This document shows positions 7,165-15,398 of a stretch of 64,000 nt of DNA, piece by piece (the first letter of the stretch is position 1; each line of letters begins with the position of its first letter). The translations under genes were made by a program, and so were the position numbers. The notes beneath the pieces were generated by a model. That model was not told the origin of the DNA, made no database searches, and saw only the letters and a program-made list of their open reading frames with translations. Origin of the DNA: Anaerocolumna jejuensis DSM 15929 (GTDB lineage: Bacteria > Bacillota > Clostridia > Lachnospirales > Lachnospiraceae); NCBI RefSeq assembly GCF_900142215.1, contig NZ_FRAC01000007.1, forward strand, positions 298,412-362,411, read 5' to 3'.

Positions 7165-8802
7165 CTAAATGTCCGGTGTCCGAAAGCTTATATAGGCTGC
7201 CTTTCCGTTCCATTCCACTGAGTCGAGCATTGCATTGATAACCATTTTTTTACTATTAATACTTGCTTTGTCCAGGATGGAGCTTAACTTTTCCTTATTA
7301 TGAATAAAGAAAGGACTTCCCTCTATTTGCCCATCCCCGCCTGAGGAGTATGAAAGCTTCGTGATTTTCTGGTCTAACAGGCTTATCCGCCGATCTAATT
7401 CTTCAAGCCTTGGCAGAAGATACTTCTTCAGAAGAGGAGAGGAATCTTTGGACAATTGCTCTATTATAGTATTTATTTCATTCCGGTATTCTTCCTTTTC
7501 TTCTTTTAACGCTGCAGGAGCAGTGGTATTGCCGTATACTTCAAACACTGCCGGTATGTTTTTTTGCTCCAAAAATTTTAATATTTTACGGTAGTCAACA
7601 GAGTCTTCCAGATAGCTCCATAAAACATTTGTCAGAGCTTTATCGAATTCCTTCCCATTGATATTTGAAATCGTACATTTACTGCCCTTTGACAGTACTT
7701 TCATTTCGCAGGCATAGCTAAAATGAGTGCAGCCATTGCTATTTCGAATGTTTTTTATCCGCATTTTGGAACCGCAGTTTTGACATTTTATTTTGCCTGA
7801 GACCAGGGAAAAGGAGGAGGTATCCTTTCTGGGAGAGGCTTTTTCTTTATTTTGCTTTAATTTTTTTTGAACCTTAACATAGCTCTCCCCGGTAATTATT
7901 CCCTTATGCTTGCCTAAGGCGACTATCCATTGATCAGGAGGGCGCCTTTTGCGGCAGGACTTTGTCTGCTGGTTGGTACGGTTATAGCAGAGAATGCCTT
8001 TACTTCCGTCAAATTCATTTTTAGAAGATGTTACGCAGCAGCCAAGCTCTGAAAAATAATGATAGGATGTTTCATCTCCCATGCAATAGGTGGGATTTTC
8101 AAGAATCTGGGCAATACTGCTCTTATTAAAGAAACAGTTTTTTTGAGATTTGATATCATGAGTCAGGCAATAGCTTTCAACAGCAGAAAGGCTGCCAACT
8201 TCCAGGTACTTTTTAAAGAGAAGGGAGACGGTTCGTAATTCCTCTTCCCGGGGTACAAGCTGATACAGCTTTCTTTCTCTGAGTTCAGAATCCAGATAAA
8301 TGACTTCACTGGAAGAGAAGCCAAGAGGAGTAAGACCTCCCAGCCACCTGCCGGTTTTGGACAGAGCAAGCATATTGTCCCGGACTCTCTCGGCAATGGT
8401 TTCCCTTTCCAGCTGTGCAAAAACAGATGCGATGTATATCATAGCCTTACCCATTGGTGTGGAGGTATCAAAATTTTCAGTGGCAGATATGAATCCCACA
8501 TTCATTTTCTCCAATAGCTCCAGAGTTTTCGAAAAGTCCGATACCTTTCTGGTAATACGGTCAAGGCGGTAACACATTAGCAGCTGTATTTTTCCGCTCT
8601 TAATGTCCACTAAAAGCTTTTGAAATTGTGGGCGCATGGAAGTGGCTGCAGAGAAGCCTTCATCTTCGTAAGTAAAGAAAATCTTCTCAGGGATATTTAT
8701 TAAATGAGTATCGGCATAAGCTTTACAGTATTGGATCTGATTCTCTACGGATTCGCCCTTTTCGGAAAATTTGGACTTTCTGCTGTATATGGCAATGTTC
8801 AT
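7165..8802 (-). CDS. Large serine recombinase of element 2
   Basis: A 545-residue site-specific recombinase. The resolvase domain starts NIAIYSRKSKFSEKGESVENQ, with the catalytic serine in YSRKS, then CYRLDRITRK and the TSTPMGKAMIYIASVFAQLERE helix. A recombinase domain follows (TPLGFSSS, SSIAQILENPTYCMG), then a zinc ribbon (IKCQNCGSKM, YACEM, KCTISNINGKEFD) and a coiled coil. The ATG at 8802 has GGGGGT seven bases upstream and is preferred to the GTG at 8811. It is distant in sequence from recombinase 1, matching the different core. Confidence 0.93.
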   Translation of the reverse strand: MNIAIYSRKSKFSEKGESVENQIQYCKAYADTHLINIPEKIFFTYEDEGFSAATSMRPQFQKLLVDIKSGKIQLLMCYRLDRITRKVSDFSKTLELLEKMNVGFISATENFDTSTPMGKAMIYIASVFAQLERETIAERVRDNMLALSKTGRWLGGLTPLGFSSSEVIYLDSELRERKLYQLVPREEELRTVSLLFKKYLEVGSLSAVESYCLTHDIKSQKNCFFNKSSIAQILENPTYCMGDETSYHYFSELGCCVTSSKNEFDGSKGILCYNRTNQQTKSCRKRRPPDQWIVALGKHKGIITGESYVKVQKKLKQNKEKASPRKDTSSFSLVSGKIKCQNCGSKMRIKNIRNSNGCTHFSYACEMKVLSKGSKCTISNINGKEFDKALTNVLWSYLEDSVDYRKILKFLEQKNIPAVFEVYGNTTAPAALKEEKEEYRNEINTIIEQLSKDSSPLLKKYLLPRLEELDRRISLLDQKITKLSYSSGGDGQIEGSPFFIHNKEKLSSILDKASINSKKMVINAMLDSVEWNGKAAYISFRTPDI

Positions 8803-9026
8803 CGTATTCACCCCCTGACTAATGTATATCCTAAAGCAGGGGCCAACATGACGTATTCTTACATAAATCAGAAGGTGCGGGAATAATCTGTGATAATTAA
8901 AGCAACCGGGAATATATAAGCTGAATTCAGTTTTCAGATTTCTATCAGTTATAAAAAAGCTATATATTTCAGCCTTTTTATAGCTGAAGGAGGATAAAAC
9001 TAAAATTCAATTTATATAAAGAGAAT

Positions 9027-9203
9027 ATGGAGATTGTTATTAATAATCCGGAGGATGGGAGGCGGCTGGCTGCTGAAATCGGTAATCAGCTTATAGCAGA
9101 AATTCTTTATCAGATGGTATTAAGTGAACCGGAACCGGACAGATGCAAAATTTATGAACAGCTGATAAAATATATGGAGGAATTATGTGAAAGGCATATG
9201 TAA
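9027..9203 (+). CDS. Small acidic protein of element 2, unknown function
   Basis: 58 residues, starting MEIVINNPEDGRRLAAEIGN and predicted almost fully helical, with an acidic C-terminal half (YEQLIKYMEELCERHM). A weak AGAG precedes the ATG. It lies divergent to the recombinase and ends at a hairpin at 9236-9280. Size and position suggest an accessory recombination factor, but no family is recognised. Confidence 0.55.
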   Translation: MEIVINNPEDGRRLAAEIGNQLIAEILYQMVLSEPEPDRCKIYEQLIKYMEELCERHM

Positions 9204-9235
9204 AATGAAGATATATTAAATGAGGATATATAAAA

Positions 9236-9280
9236 GAGCTGTTACATAGTTTCCTTATTTAACAGGCTATATAACAGCTC
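9236..9280 (+). terminator. Hairpin terminator after the small ORF of element 2
   Basis: GAGCTGTTA-c-ATAG pairs with CTAT-a-TAACAGCTC around a 17-base loop, followed by CTTATTTCTT. It is usable from either strand and so may also end the Gly-Pro-Trp gene on the minus strand. Confidence 0.6.
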
Positions 9281-9351
9281 CTTATTTCTTAAATCAAATG
9301 CAAACGTTTTTTGAAGTTTCGTTCAAGAATGCACTTTTGCAGAATATATGA

Positions 9352-9615
9352 TTAACGCCCCCATGGGCCGGGACCCCATGGACCAAATTTTCCGGGAGGT
9401 CTGCCAGGACCCCATGGACCAGGTCCATGGCCCCAGGAACCAGGACCAGGACCCCAGGAACCAGGTCCAGGTCCCCATGAGCCAGGCCCAGGCCCCCAGG
9501 AACCACGACCGGGTCCCCATGGACCAGGGCCGGGACCCCAGCGGTTCGGCCAACCGTCACCGCAGCTGGGACAGCCTGCCTGCTTAACATCTTTATCGTC
9601 TTCATTATAAGACAT
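9352..9615 (-). CDS. Gly-Pro-Trp-rich low-complexity protein
   Basis: 87 residues. A short acidic head carries a CPSC pair (AGCPSCGDGW), then about ten repeats of GPGxWGPG run to the end at GPWGR. An AAAGGAG ribosome binding site sits at the right distance and the third-base pattern differs from the flanking DNA, which is far less GC-rich. There is no signal peptide or membrane segment. Such repeats occur in spore-surface and structural proteins, but no function can be assigned. It is the last gene inside element 2. Confidence 0.7.
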   Translation of the reverse strand: MSYNEDDKDVKQAGCPSCGDGWPNRWGPGPGPWGPGRGSWGPGPGSWGPGPGSWGPGPGSWGHGPGPWGPGRPPGKFGPWGPGPWGR

Positions 9616-9710
9616 ATTGAATTCACTCCTTTACTTTTTTATTAATATATGAAAGAAGTAGAAAAAAGGTGAATTATGTTGAAAATAGAAATAGCAGTTT
9701 GGTTGGCATT

Positions 9711-10306
9711 GCTTCTGATATGTCGTGGGTAATGAGAATAGCAGTTTTATGCTCTTTTCTTATAATTCCCCATATATCATCAGAGACTTCAATTCGAGTT
9801 TGGTAATCCAGAGCGGAAAAGGGTTCGTCTAACAGAAGAATATCAGGCTCCAGCAGAAGTGTCCTTATAAGGGCAGCCCGTTGTCTCATGCCGCCGGACA
9901 GGGAAGAAGGTTTAGAGTTACGAAAGGTTATAAGACCATAGGTAGAAAGCATTTCATTGATACAGACATAGCTGCTGTCGGTCAGCTTATGCTGGATTTC
10001 CAGGCCAAGAGTCAGATTTTTCTGCGTGGAACGCCACTCCAGCAAGTGGTCCTTTTGCAGCATATATCCGATATTTTTACCGGATGATTTTAAATTCTTC
10101 CCATCTATTAGAATTTCACCGGTATCAGGGGAAATCAACCCTGCTATCAGTGAAAGTAAAGTAGATTTACCGCATCCACTTGGCCCGACTATTGCGAGAA
10201 ATTCACCGTCATTCACGTGAAAAGAAATATCTTTTAGAGCCGTTGTTTCTCCGTCTAAACTATGATAGGTATAGCCTACATTATTTATTTTTAATAATTC
10301 GCCCAT
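9711..10306 (-). pseudogene. 5' fragment of the split ABC ATPase gene
   Basis: From the ATG at 10306 (GGAGGAG three bases upstream) the minus strand encodes 199 genuine residues of an SsuB-type ATPase: Walker A GPSGCGKST, Q-loop MLQKDHLLEW, signature LSGGMRQR, Walker B LLLDEPFSALD and the switch THDISEA. Then 11 element-derived residues and a stop follow. All catalytic motifs are present but the C-terminal 59 residues lie at 6960-7145. It is the first gene of the minus-strand ATPase-permease pair. Confidence 0.88.
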
Positions 10307-10588
10307 GGGCTCCTCCGATTTTATTATACTGTATTATATGAAAATATGACGAATTGTGTGAAATAAAAGTCGTTTGAAAAATAATTCTTATGTTAATTTG
10401 TCAAAATGCAAGATTTTAAATTATCTGGTGTATAGGTAGGAAGAAAAGGGAGGGTATACGTGGGAAAGCTGGTATTCACATATGACACTTAAATCGATGT
10501 TAAATAATTACATATAATGCTATACACCAAAGCACCTATCGGGTATAATATAATTGAATGTTTACATAACACAAGAGGGAGATGAAGG

Positions 10589-10681
10589 TTGAGAGAAAAT
10601 TTAAAAATGAAAGGATGCCATGCTGCAATTCTTTCAACCGGTTTTATTTATGGCAGTACCGCAGATTAATCAGTGGTATGC
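10589..10681 (+). promoter_or_regulatory. Paired-hairpin leader (family I) before degV
   Basis: The A hairpin pairs TTGAGAGAA (10589-10597) with TTCTTTCAA (10629-10637). After TTTTATTTAT comes the B hairpin GCAGTACCGCAGATT/TCAGTGGTATGC (10653-10681), keeping the extra G and using G-U pairs where bases changed. GCAAAGGGTGTAAGG then precedes the start at 10695. Confidence 0.7.
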
Positions 10682-10694
10682 AAAGGGTGTAAGG

Positions 10695-11570
10695 ATGAAA
10701 GATTTTGTTATAACAACAGATTCAAATTGTGATTTATTACCCGGTTACATTAAGGAAAAAAGGGTAGGAATCATTCCCCATTATTACGAGTTGAATAATA
10801 CGGTGTATGGAGAAGAAGTCAATCTTACGCCAAAAGAATTTTATGACAGCATGAGGAATGGATTAATGCCTACTACCATGGCTAGCAATCCGGCTGTGAT
10901 TCATTCCACCTTTTTAGAATATATAAAAGAAGGAAAGGATATTTTGCATATAAGCTTTTCCTCTGCATTAAGCGGCGGGTGTAATAATGTGGAAGCAGGT
11001 GCGAGGGAATTATGCGAAGAATATACGGATGCTGAAATTGTAGTATTTGATACATTAAATGCCTCCCTGGGACAGGGACTTATGGTAATGAAAGCAGTGG
11101 AGCTGAAGGAAGAAGGAAAGAGCCTTAAGGAGATAGCGGCATGGCTTGAGAAGCACCGCCATAACTTTTGCTTACAGTTTACGGTAGATAATTTATTTCA
11201 TTTGCAAAGAGGCGGAAGAGTTTCCAAGATGACTGCTATTGTTGGTACCATGATCAGTATCAAGCCTATTCTTATTATTAATAATGAAGGAAAATTAATT
11301 TCTTCAGGTACCGTAAGAGGGCGCAAGAAATCTTTGTCAACCATTGTATCCAATATGGTAAAGCAGATGGGGAGCTACCTTGGCAATCCGGGCACTATTT
11401 GCGTTGTTCATGGTGATGCACTTGAAGATGCCGAGTATGCCGTTAAGCTTATAAAAGAAGAAGTGAAAGATGCCAGCGTAATAGTAAATGTCATAAGCCC
11501 AAGCATCGGAGCACATTCCGGGCCCGGGGCAATTGGCATCTGCTTCTGGGGAGAGAACAGAGCAAACTAG
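10695..11570 (+). CDS. DegV family fatty-acid-binding protein
   Basis: A 291-residue DegV (EDD) fold protein. The hallmark N-terminal TTDSNCDLLP, the GLMPTTMASNP loop, HISFSSALSGG and FDTLNASLGQG are all present, as is the C-terminal SIGAHSGPGAIGICFWG. In Firmicutes such proteins bind fatty acids, some serving as fatty-acid kinase FakB subunits; which ligand applies here is unknown. The start at 10695 gives the normal DegV N-terminus. It is a single-gene unit with a family I leader upstream and a terminator downstream. Confidence 0.92.
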   Translation: MKDFVITTDSNCDLLPGYIKEKRVGIIPHYYELNNTVYGEEVNLTPKEFYDSMRNGLMPTTMASNPAVIHSTFLEYIKEGKDILHISFSSALSGGCNNVEAGARELCEEYTDAEIVVFDTLNASLGQGLMVMKAVELKEEGKSLKEIAAWLEKHRHNFCLQFTVDNLFHLQRGGRVSKMTAIVGTMISIKPILIINNEGKLISSGTVRGRKKSLSTIVSNMVKQMGSYLGNPGTICVVHGDALEDAEYAVKLIKEEVKDASVIVNVISPSIGAHSGPGAIGICFWGENRAN

Positions 11571-11591
11571 AGATATAGTTTATATATTAAT

Positions 11592-11632
11592 AAGAAGGAA
11601 TCCAGGTTGTACTGCAGCTTAGATTCCTTCTT
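11592..11632 (+). terminator. Terminator after degV
   Basis: AAGAAGGAATC and GATTCCTTCTT form an 11-bp stem around a 19-base loop, 21 bp after the stop. The T-run is short and the hairpin could serve either strand. Confidence 0.65.
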
Positions 11633-11674
11633 AGCATTATAACCCGCTTTTTGTCAGCAGGTTTTAAATTGTAG

Positions 11675-12973
11675 TTATATACTGTCAAAAGGACCGATGA
11701 TTTCATATTGGGTATTAATGATAAACCACATTTGGTTAAAAAAGTGCATGATATTCCAGATTGCTGCTCCGGAAAGACTGTATTCCTGTATTAATCCAAA
11801 TAGGACATCGATACTTCTGGCATCCTTAAACCATACGATATGATTAACTTCCATGTTATTATCTCTGCTGGTATAGGTGAAAAAAGGTGCCATAGCATCG
11901 GAGTCAAACTGGATAACGGCTCCGACATCGGAAGCCAGTAAAATTGCTGCGTCAGAAGTCAGGGCATAAGCTACGGCATATTCAGCTTGCTCTGTGAAAT
12001 GCCAGTCATATCCAATAGTTGGTACCCCTAAAAATATCTTGTGGGCTGGAATCTGAGTGACAGCATAAATTAAGTTTCTCCTTACAATATTGACCGGCGT
12101 CACAGCGGCAGGCGGGCCGTAGGTATATCCCCAGCTATAAGAGAGCAGGAGAATATAATCCACAAGTTCAGCCAGGACACTATAATCCACATTCAGATAA
12201 GTGACACCCGGAGGAAGTTCAAATATTTCAGGGGTAAGTGTCAGCATAAGGGTAAAGCCTATTTCTTTTAAAATTGCGGAAAAAGCTTTAAGGTTTGCAG
12301 TAAGCACTTCCAGCGTTTCTTCTGTTATTTTTTGTACATAAATATTGACACCAAGATACCCCTTCTCAATCATTTTTTCAATGATGGCTGTGAAGGTGGT
12401 CCTGTTGAATTCGTCTGAATTCGTTTGAGTAAAATAGGAAGCTGTTCCGCTGCCATCCGTAGAATTGTAGGAGCTTAGTACCATAATCGGAGCAACCCCA
12501 TAAAGCTTTGCCATGTTAATAAGAGGTTCGTCTTCATCCCCGGTCAATGTGCCATCGGGAGAGAGCCTGTATTCAAATATGGTAAGAAAGCTAAGATAGG
12601 GCAAAGTCTTTTTTAAAATGTCACTGTCGATAAAGTGATAGGCATAGCCATTGGTTTTTAAACGTCCTTTGTTGTTATTATACTTTATGGCCAGTTGTTC
12701 ACCGGGATAGAGGTAACTTCTGTCTGACAATTGCGGGTTATTTCGCAAGAGCGTAAGGGGCGTGACACCGGTAGATGCAGCTATGCTATATAAAGAATCT
12801 CCCTTGACAACAGTATAGACTTCCTGTGGATATACGATTACAATAGTCTGACCGACTACTAAATTAGTATAGTTTATAATTCCATTATCACGGATGAGAG
12901 TTTCCGGTGATATTTTATAGGCTTCAGCAATAGAATATATAGTATCGCCCGGTTGTACCACATAAATTGTCAT
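11675..12973 (-). CDS. LysM-GH18 spore cortex/germination hydrolase, SleL/YaaH-like
   Basis: 432 residues: two N-terminal LysM repeats (IYVVQPGDTIYSIAEAYKIS and YTVVKGDSLYSIAASTGV) that bind peptidoglycan, then a GH18 barrel with a YLNVDYSVLAELVDYILLLS strand and an IPAHKIFLGVPTIGYDW segment. This arrangement is that of SleL/YaaH N-acetylglucosaminidases acting on spore cortex. The classic GH18 D-x-x-D-x-D-x-E run is not clear to me, so activity is uncertain. The start at 12973 has GAGG upstream and places LysM at residue 1, as in the family, rather than the longer frame from 13057. There is no signal peptide, as usual for spore-coat-located members. Confidence 0.85.
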   Translation of the reverse strand: MTIYVVQPGDTIYSIAEAYKISPETLIRDNGIINYTNLVVGQTIVIVYPQEVYTVVKGDSLYSIAASTGVTPLTLLRNNPQLSDRSYLYPGEQLAIKYNNNKGRLKTNGYAYHFIDSDILKKTLPYLSFLTIFEYRLSPDGTLTGDEDEPLINMAKLYGVAPIMVLSSYNSTDGSGTASYFTQTNSDEFNRTTFTAIIEKMIEKGYLGVNIYVQKITEETLEVLTANLKAFSAILKEIGFTLMLTLTPEIFELPPGVTYLNVDYSVLAELVDYILLLSYSWGYTYGPPAAVTPVNIVRRNLIYAVTQIPAHKIFLGVPTIGYDWHFTEQAEYAVAYALTSDAAILLASDVGAVIQFDSDAMAPFFTYTSRDNNMEVNHIVWFKDARSIDVLFGLIQEYSLSGAAIWNIMHFFNQMWFIINTQYEIIGPFDSI

Positions 12974-13137
12974 AAGAGACCTCAAATACAAGTTTCTAAT
13001 TAAATATATATTCCGCATTCTTAAAGTAATACATATAATTACAGTATTATTTGGCAAAATATATTATTTTTAGCTTGACTTTTTGCTCTCAAAGTAGCAT
13101 AATAGTTTGGCGAGATTAATTTAGAAGTATGCTATAA

Positions 13138-13211
13138 CGAGGTGTGGCTCAGATTGGTAGAGCGCTGCGTTCGGGACGCAGAGGCCGTGGGTTCGAATCC
13201 CGTCACCTCGA
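13138..13211 (+). tRNA. tRNA-Pro (anticodon CGG)
   Basis: Acceptor CGAGGTG pairs with CACCTCG. The anticodon stem CTGCG/CGCAG holds the loop TTCGGGA, and GGTTCGAATCC is the T arm. CCA is not encoded. Confidence 0.95.
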
Positions 13212-13221
13212 TTTTTTATTT

Positions 13222-13294
13222 GCTGGAATAACTCAGTTGGTAGAGTACCTCACTCGTAATGAGGAAGTCGTGGGTTCGAGTCCCATTTCCAGCT
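13222..13294 (+). tRNA. tRNA-Thr (anticodon CGT)
   Basis: Acceptor GCTGGAA pairs with TTCCAGC. The anticodon stem CCTCA/TGAGG holds the loop CTCGTAA, and GGTTCGAGTCC is the T arm. It lies 10 bp after tRNA-Pro and is probably co-transcribed. Confidence 0.95.
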
Positions 13295-13346
13295 TATGAA
13301 AAACTTTGGAAAATCAAAGGTTAGAGAGTTTGAAAGAAAAAGTCAA

Positions 13347-13369
13347 GGCACCTGGAAGGGTGCTTTTTT
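13347..13369 (+). terminator. Terminator of the tRNA pair
   Basis: GCACC, loop TGGAA, GGGTGC, then six Ts. From here to 13674 (about 300 bp) I see no gene. Confidence 0.75.
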
Positions 13370-13674
13370 CATGCTGTTGTGACTTTTTTGTGAATGTTTA
13401 ACTAAAAAAATACCAGGGCACACTATTTTGCGTCCCAGCCTGGCCGATACTGTTTTGATATCATTGTTATCTGGCAGCCTATCCTCTTCAAAACTACTAA
13501 TTCACCTTTTCGTATTCCACCAAACAATGCAAGATTAAGTATTTAAAAAGCAAATAAACTTGTTCCAAAGTAAAATGCTTTACCTCGGTTGTCATTTTAT
13601 TATCCTTTGGAGGAGATACCCGGTCACAGGGATTCGATTCTATAAGCTGCTATTATATCAAACATTTTAACACG

Positions 13675-13703
13675 TTGACTCTTTAGTACTAAAGTTGTAT
13701 AAT
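13675..13703 (+). promoter_or_regulatory. SigA-type promoter of antitoxin RNA 1
   Basis: TTGACT, 17 bases, TATAAT. The start of transcription should be about 13710. Confidence 0.8.
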
Positions 13704-13710
13704 ATACTTA

Positions 13711-13816
13711 GCAAGACAGCCGGAGGATAGATGAAGCCTATCCGTCTCGGCGAAAACTAAGAACTTATAAAAATAGTCGCCCTAACTTTTGCAGAGACTG
13801 GGACGGCTATTTTTTG
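13711..13816 (+). ncRNA. Candidate type I antitoxin RNA 1
   Basis: About 105 nt from a strong promoter to a terminator (AAATAGTCGCCC with GGGACGGCTATTTTTT). It holds a GGATAG/CTATCC hairpin near its 5' end. Its 3' end overlaps the end of the toxin gene on the other strand. The paralogue at 15294-15398 keeps the hairpins and promoter spacing although loop bases changed. Confidence 0.7.
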
Positions 13817-13896
13817 TGCTTGTCATTACTGACAAGTGTTATTATAGCTACAATCATAATTACAAAGGTGAATAAATCACTATATGTAATGTACAT
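13807..13896 (-). CDS. Type I toxin-like membrane peptide 1 (29 residues)
   Basis: The peptide starts MYITYSDLFTFVIMIV and ends in a charged NDKHKK tail: one membrane helix with a basic C-terminus, the pattern of small holin-like type I toxins of Firmicutes. AAAGGGG lies ten bases before the ATG. The gene converges on a strongly promoted small RNA that overlaps its 3' end, as in TxpA/RatA-type systems. The plus-strand frame over this region is a shadow. Confidence 0.72.
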   Translation of the reverse strand: MYITYSDLFTFVIMIVAIITLVSNDKHKK

Positions 13897-14000
13897 AAGC
13901 ACCACCCCTTTCGCAAGACTCGAAACGGATGGCATGACCGTCCTACCGGCTGCCTGGGTAAGTATATTATTTTGTCAACGAACAGTGCCATTTTTTTATT

Positions 14001-14210
14001 TTAACTCATTGTATAATCAGCGTTCAGCATACCAAGGCATTCTATTTCGCCCCTCCTATAGGATGTTCCAGCCACATAATGATTTTCTATTTTATTATTT
14101 TTAGACTCATTATTCGGATTTATTTTATTGTGAGCATCACCATTTGGGATGGATTTTGCGTCTTGATTTGCTAACCAAACTCCGATAAAGATTTTAATTC
14201 CTTTATTCAT
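14001..14210 (-). CDS. Small hypothetical protein
   Basis: 69 residues with an AGGAGGG ribosome binding site five bases before the ATG. It has a short hydrophobic start (IKIFIGVWLA) and a polar, asparagine-rich remainder. No family is recognised. It could be a decayed exported protein; the good ribosome binding site is the main support. Confidence 0.4.
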   Translation of the reverse strand: MNKGIKIFIGVWLANQDAKSIPNGDAHNKINPNNESKNNKIENHYVAGTSYRRGEIECLGMLNADYTMS

Positions 14211-14401
14211 ATAACCCTCCTGATAGTAAAGTTATACTATCAGTATGAAACTTTTGTTATATTATGTCAATATAAGAACCTTATTGAATGCACTTATTCG
14301 CCGGCTTTTCCGTCACCATCTCTATCCGTGTGTTATTTTTAGTAGCAGACTATATAATATGTATTAAAGTATTGCATTATATATTTACGAATAATTATCT
14401 T

Positions 14402-14839
14402 TCAATGTAAATATAGATCCTTATAACGCTCTGGCAATGGATGGTCTTCTACATGTTCAAATTTTAGTATTTCAGGTATTCCAGGGTATGAAAGATTTAT
14501 TGAAATCTTGTCTTTACCCACCGTTATGTGTGGTCCGATAAATGGTTCAACTTCTATATTAATGATAAAGTGCGAAGTACGATTGCCATTTGGTCGTTCA
14601 ATATTCAAAATTTTTATAAATGAACTATCATAACCTGGTAAATAACTCAAAACATTTTTATAATATTCGTCTATTGCTTTATCAATCGTAGGAGCAAGAG
14701 CAGTAATGATAACATCCTGATATAATATAGTCTGATCTTCTTCGGCTTGCTTTGCCGTAGTATTAACAAAAGTATTTTTTGTAGTGATGGCAACTACAAT
14801 TAAAATAAATATGGTTACCAAAATTCTCTTTTTTTTCAC
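14402..14839 (-). CDS. DUF3888-type exported protein
   Basis: 145 residues with an N-terminal signal anchor (RILVTIFILIVVAITT), then DVIITALAPTIDKAIDEYYK, KILNIERPNGNRTSHFIINI and EPFIGPHITVGKDKISINL, ending FEHVEDHPLPERYKDLY. This order of motifs is that of the DUF3888 family of secreted Bacillus/Clostridium proteins. The function is unknown. It stands alone between the toxin-antitoxin loci and the palindromic element. Confidence 0.72.
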   Translation of the reverse strand: MKKKRILVTIFILIVVAITTKNTFVNTTAKQAEEDQTILYQDVIITALAPTIDKAIDEYYKNVLSYLPGYDSSFIKILNIERPNGNRTSHFIINIEVEPFIGPHITVGKDKISINLSYPGIPEILKFEHVEDHPLPERYKDLYLH

Positions 14840-14978
14840 AAACTAAATCCATTTCACTGTTTCCTTTTATGTGGTATAATAATACAAAATTAGAAATAGA
14901 CCAATATTAACGCTATAATATTAAACGCAAACTACTCCAACAACACAACAACTGTCCAAGGGTTTATTGCCAACCCCA

Positions 14979-15210
14979 GATGATTTTGGCTTACCTTTCG
15001 TAATTTTCTATTGAGGAGTTCCCTAATGACACTTAAATGGCAGCAGCTGTTCCTAGGTAAAATTATACCACTGTCTGAGCTCACAGCCCCACACAAAAAC
15101 AACCTTCCAGCGAGTTTGGTATAATTTCACCTGCCAGGAACAGCTGCCGGCATTTTAGTGGAATTCGGAACCCCGAACGAGAAAATCACGAAAGGTAAGC
15201 CAAAATCATC
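14979..15210. repeat. 232-bp imperfect palindromic element, copy 1
   Basis: The ends are inverted repeats (GATGATTTTGGCTTACCTTT at the left, its complement at the right). Further in, GCAGCTGTTCCTAGG-type and GGTAAAATTATACCA-type sequences are mirrored, so the whole can fold into one long hairpin. A copy of identical length and about 95% identity by eye lies at 49955-50186. It has no reading frame and looks like a non-autonomous palindromic element. Confidence 0.8.
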
Positions 15211-15258
15211 GTCCATTCCCAATCCCCCTTATTACAATCTGTGGAGGTTCCTATAACA

Positions 15259-15287
15259 TTGACATGCACTTAATGTTAGTGTATTAT
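15259..15287 (+). promoter_or_regulatory. SigA-type promoter of antitoxin RNA 2
   Basis: TTGACA, 17 bases, TATTAT; transcription should start near 15294. Confidence 0.8.
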
Positions 15288-15293
15288 ATGTTT

Positions 15294-15398
15294 AGCAAGA
15301 CAGCCGGAGGATAGATCGCACCTATCCGCTTCGGCGAATGATTATGGACTAAAATAGCCGCCCTAAACTTTACCAGAGAGCAGGGCGGCTATTTTTTG
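15294..15398 (+). ncRNA. Candidate type I antitoxin RNA 2
   Basis: Same layout as antitoxin RNA 1: GGATAG/CTATCC hairpin near the 5' end and a terminator with perfectly paired AAATAGCCGCCC and GGGCGGCTATTT plus a T-run. Where RNA 1 has G-U or bulged positions this copy is fully paired. Confidence 0.7.

Larger units (their letters stand above)
7141..9710. mobile_element. Element 2: 2.6-kb serine-recombinase element splitting the ATPase gene
   Basis: The element lies between GCTTC direct repeats (7141-7145 and 9711-9715). It holds a large serine recombinase ending 20 bp from the left junction, a 58-residue ORF and a Gly-Pro-Trp-rich protein gene. The reconstructed circular junction has related arms, TAGCA from 9692 and TGCTA ending at 7167, equidistant from a centre inside the repeat (implied crossover dinucleotide TC), with further matches around TGGT. 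Layout and orientation copy element 1 but the recombinases and cores differ, so these are two separate insertions in adjacent, coupled genes. Confidence 0.85.

Noticed and set aside
9352..9600. CRISPR-like or minisatellite repeat
   Set aside because: The repeats are an in-frame GPGxWGPG coding block with a good ribosome binding site.
7141..10306. ATPase fragments as a sequencing or assembly error
   Set aside because: The halves are separated by 2.6 kb with a complete recombinase gene and a shared core, and the neighbouring permease shows the same pattern.
13211..13222. tRNA genes as the integration site of an island
   Set aside because: I find no repeat of either tRNA 3' end downstream and no integrase next to them.
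13814..14104. Plus-strand ORF of 96 residues, and the similar one at 15396-15596
   Set aside because: Both are the reverse shadow of the 29-residue toxin genes; they lack ribosome binding sites and the toxin frame is the conserved one.
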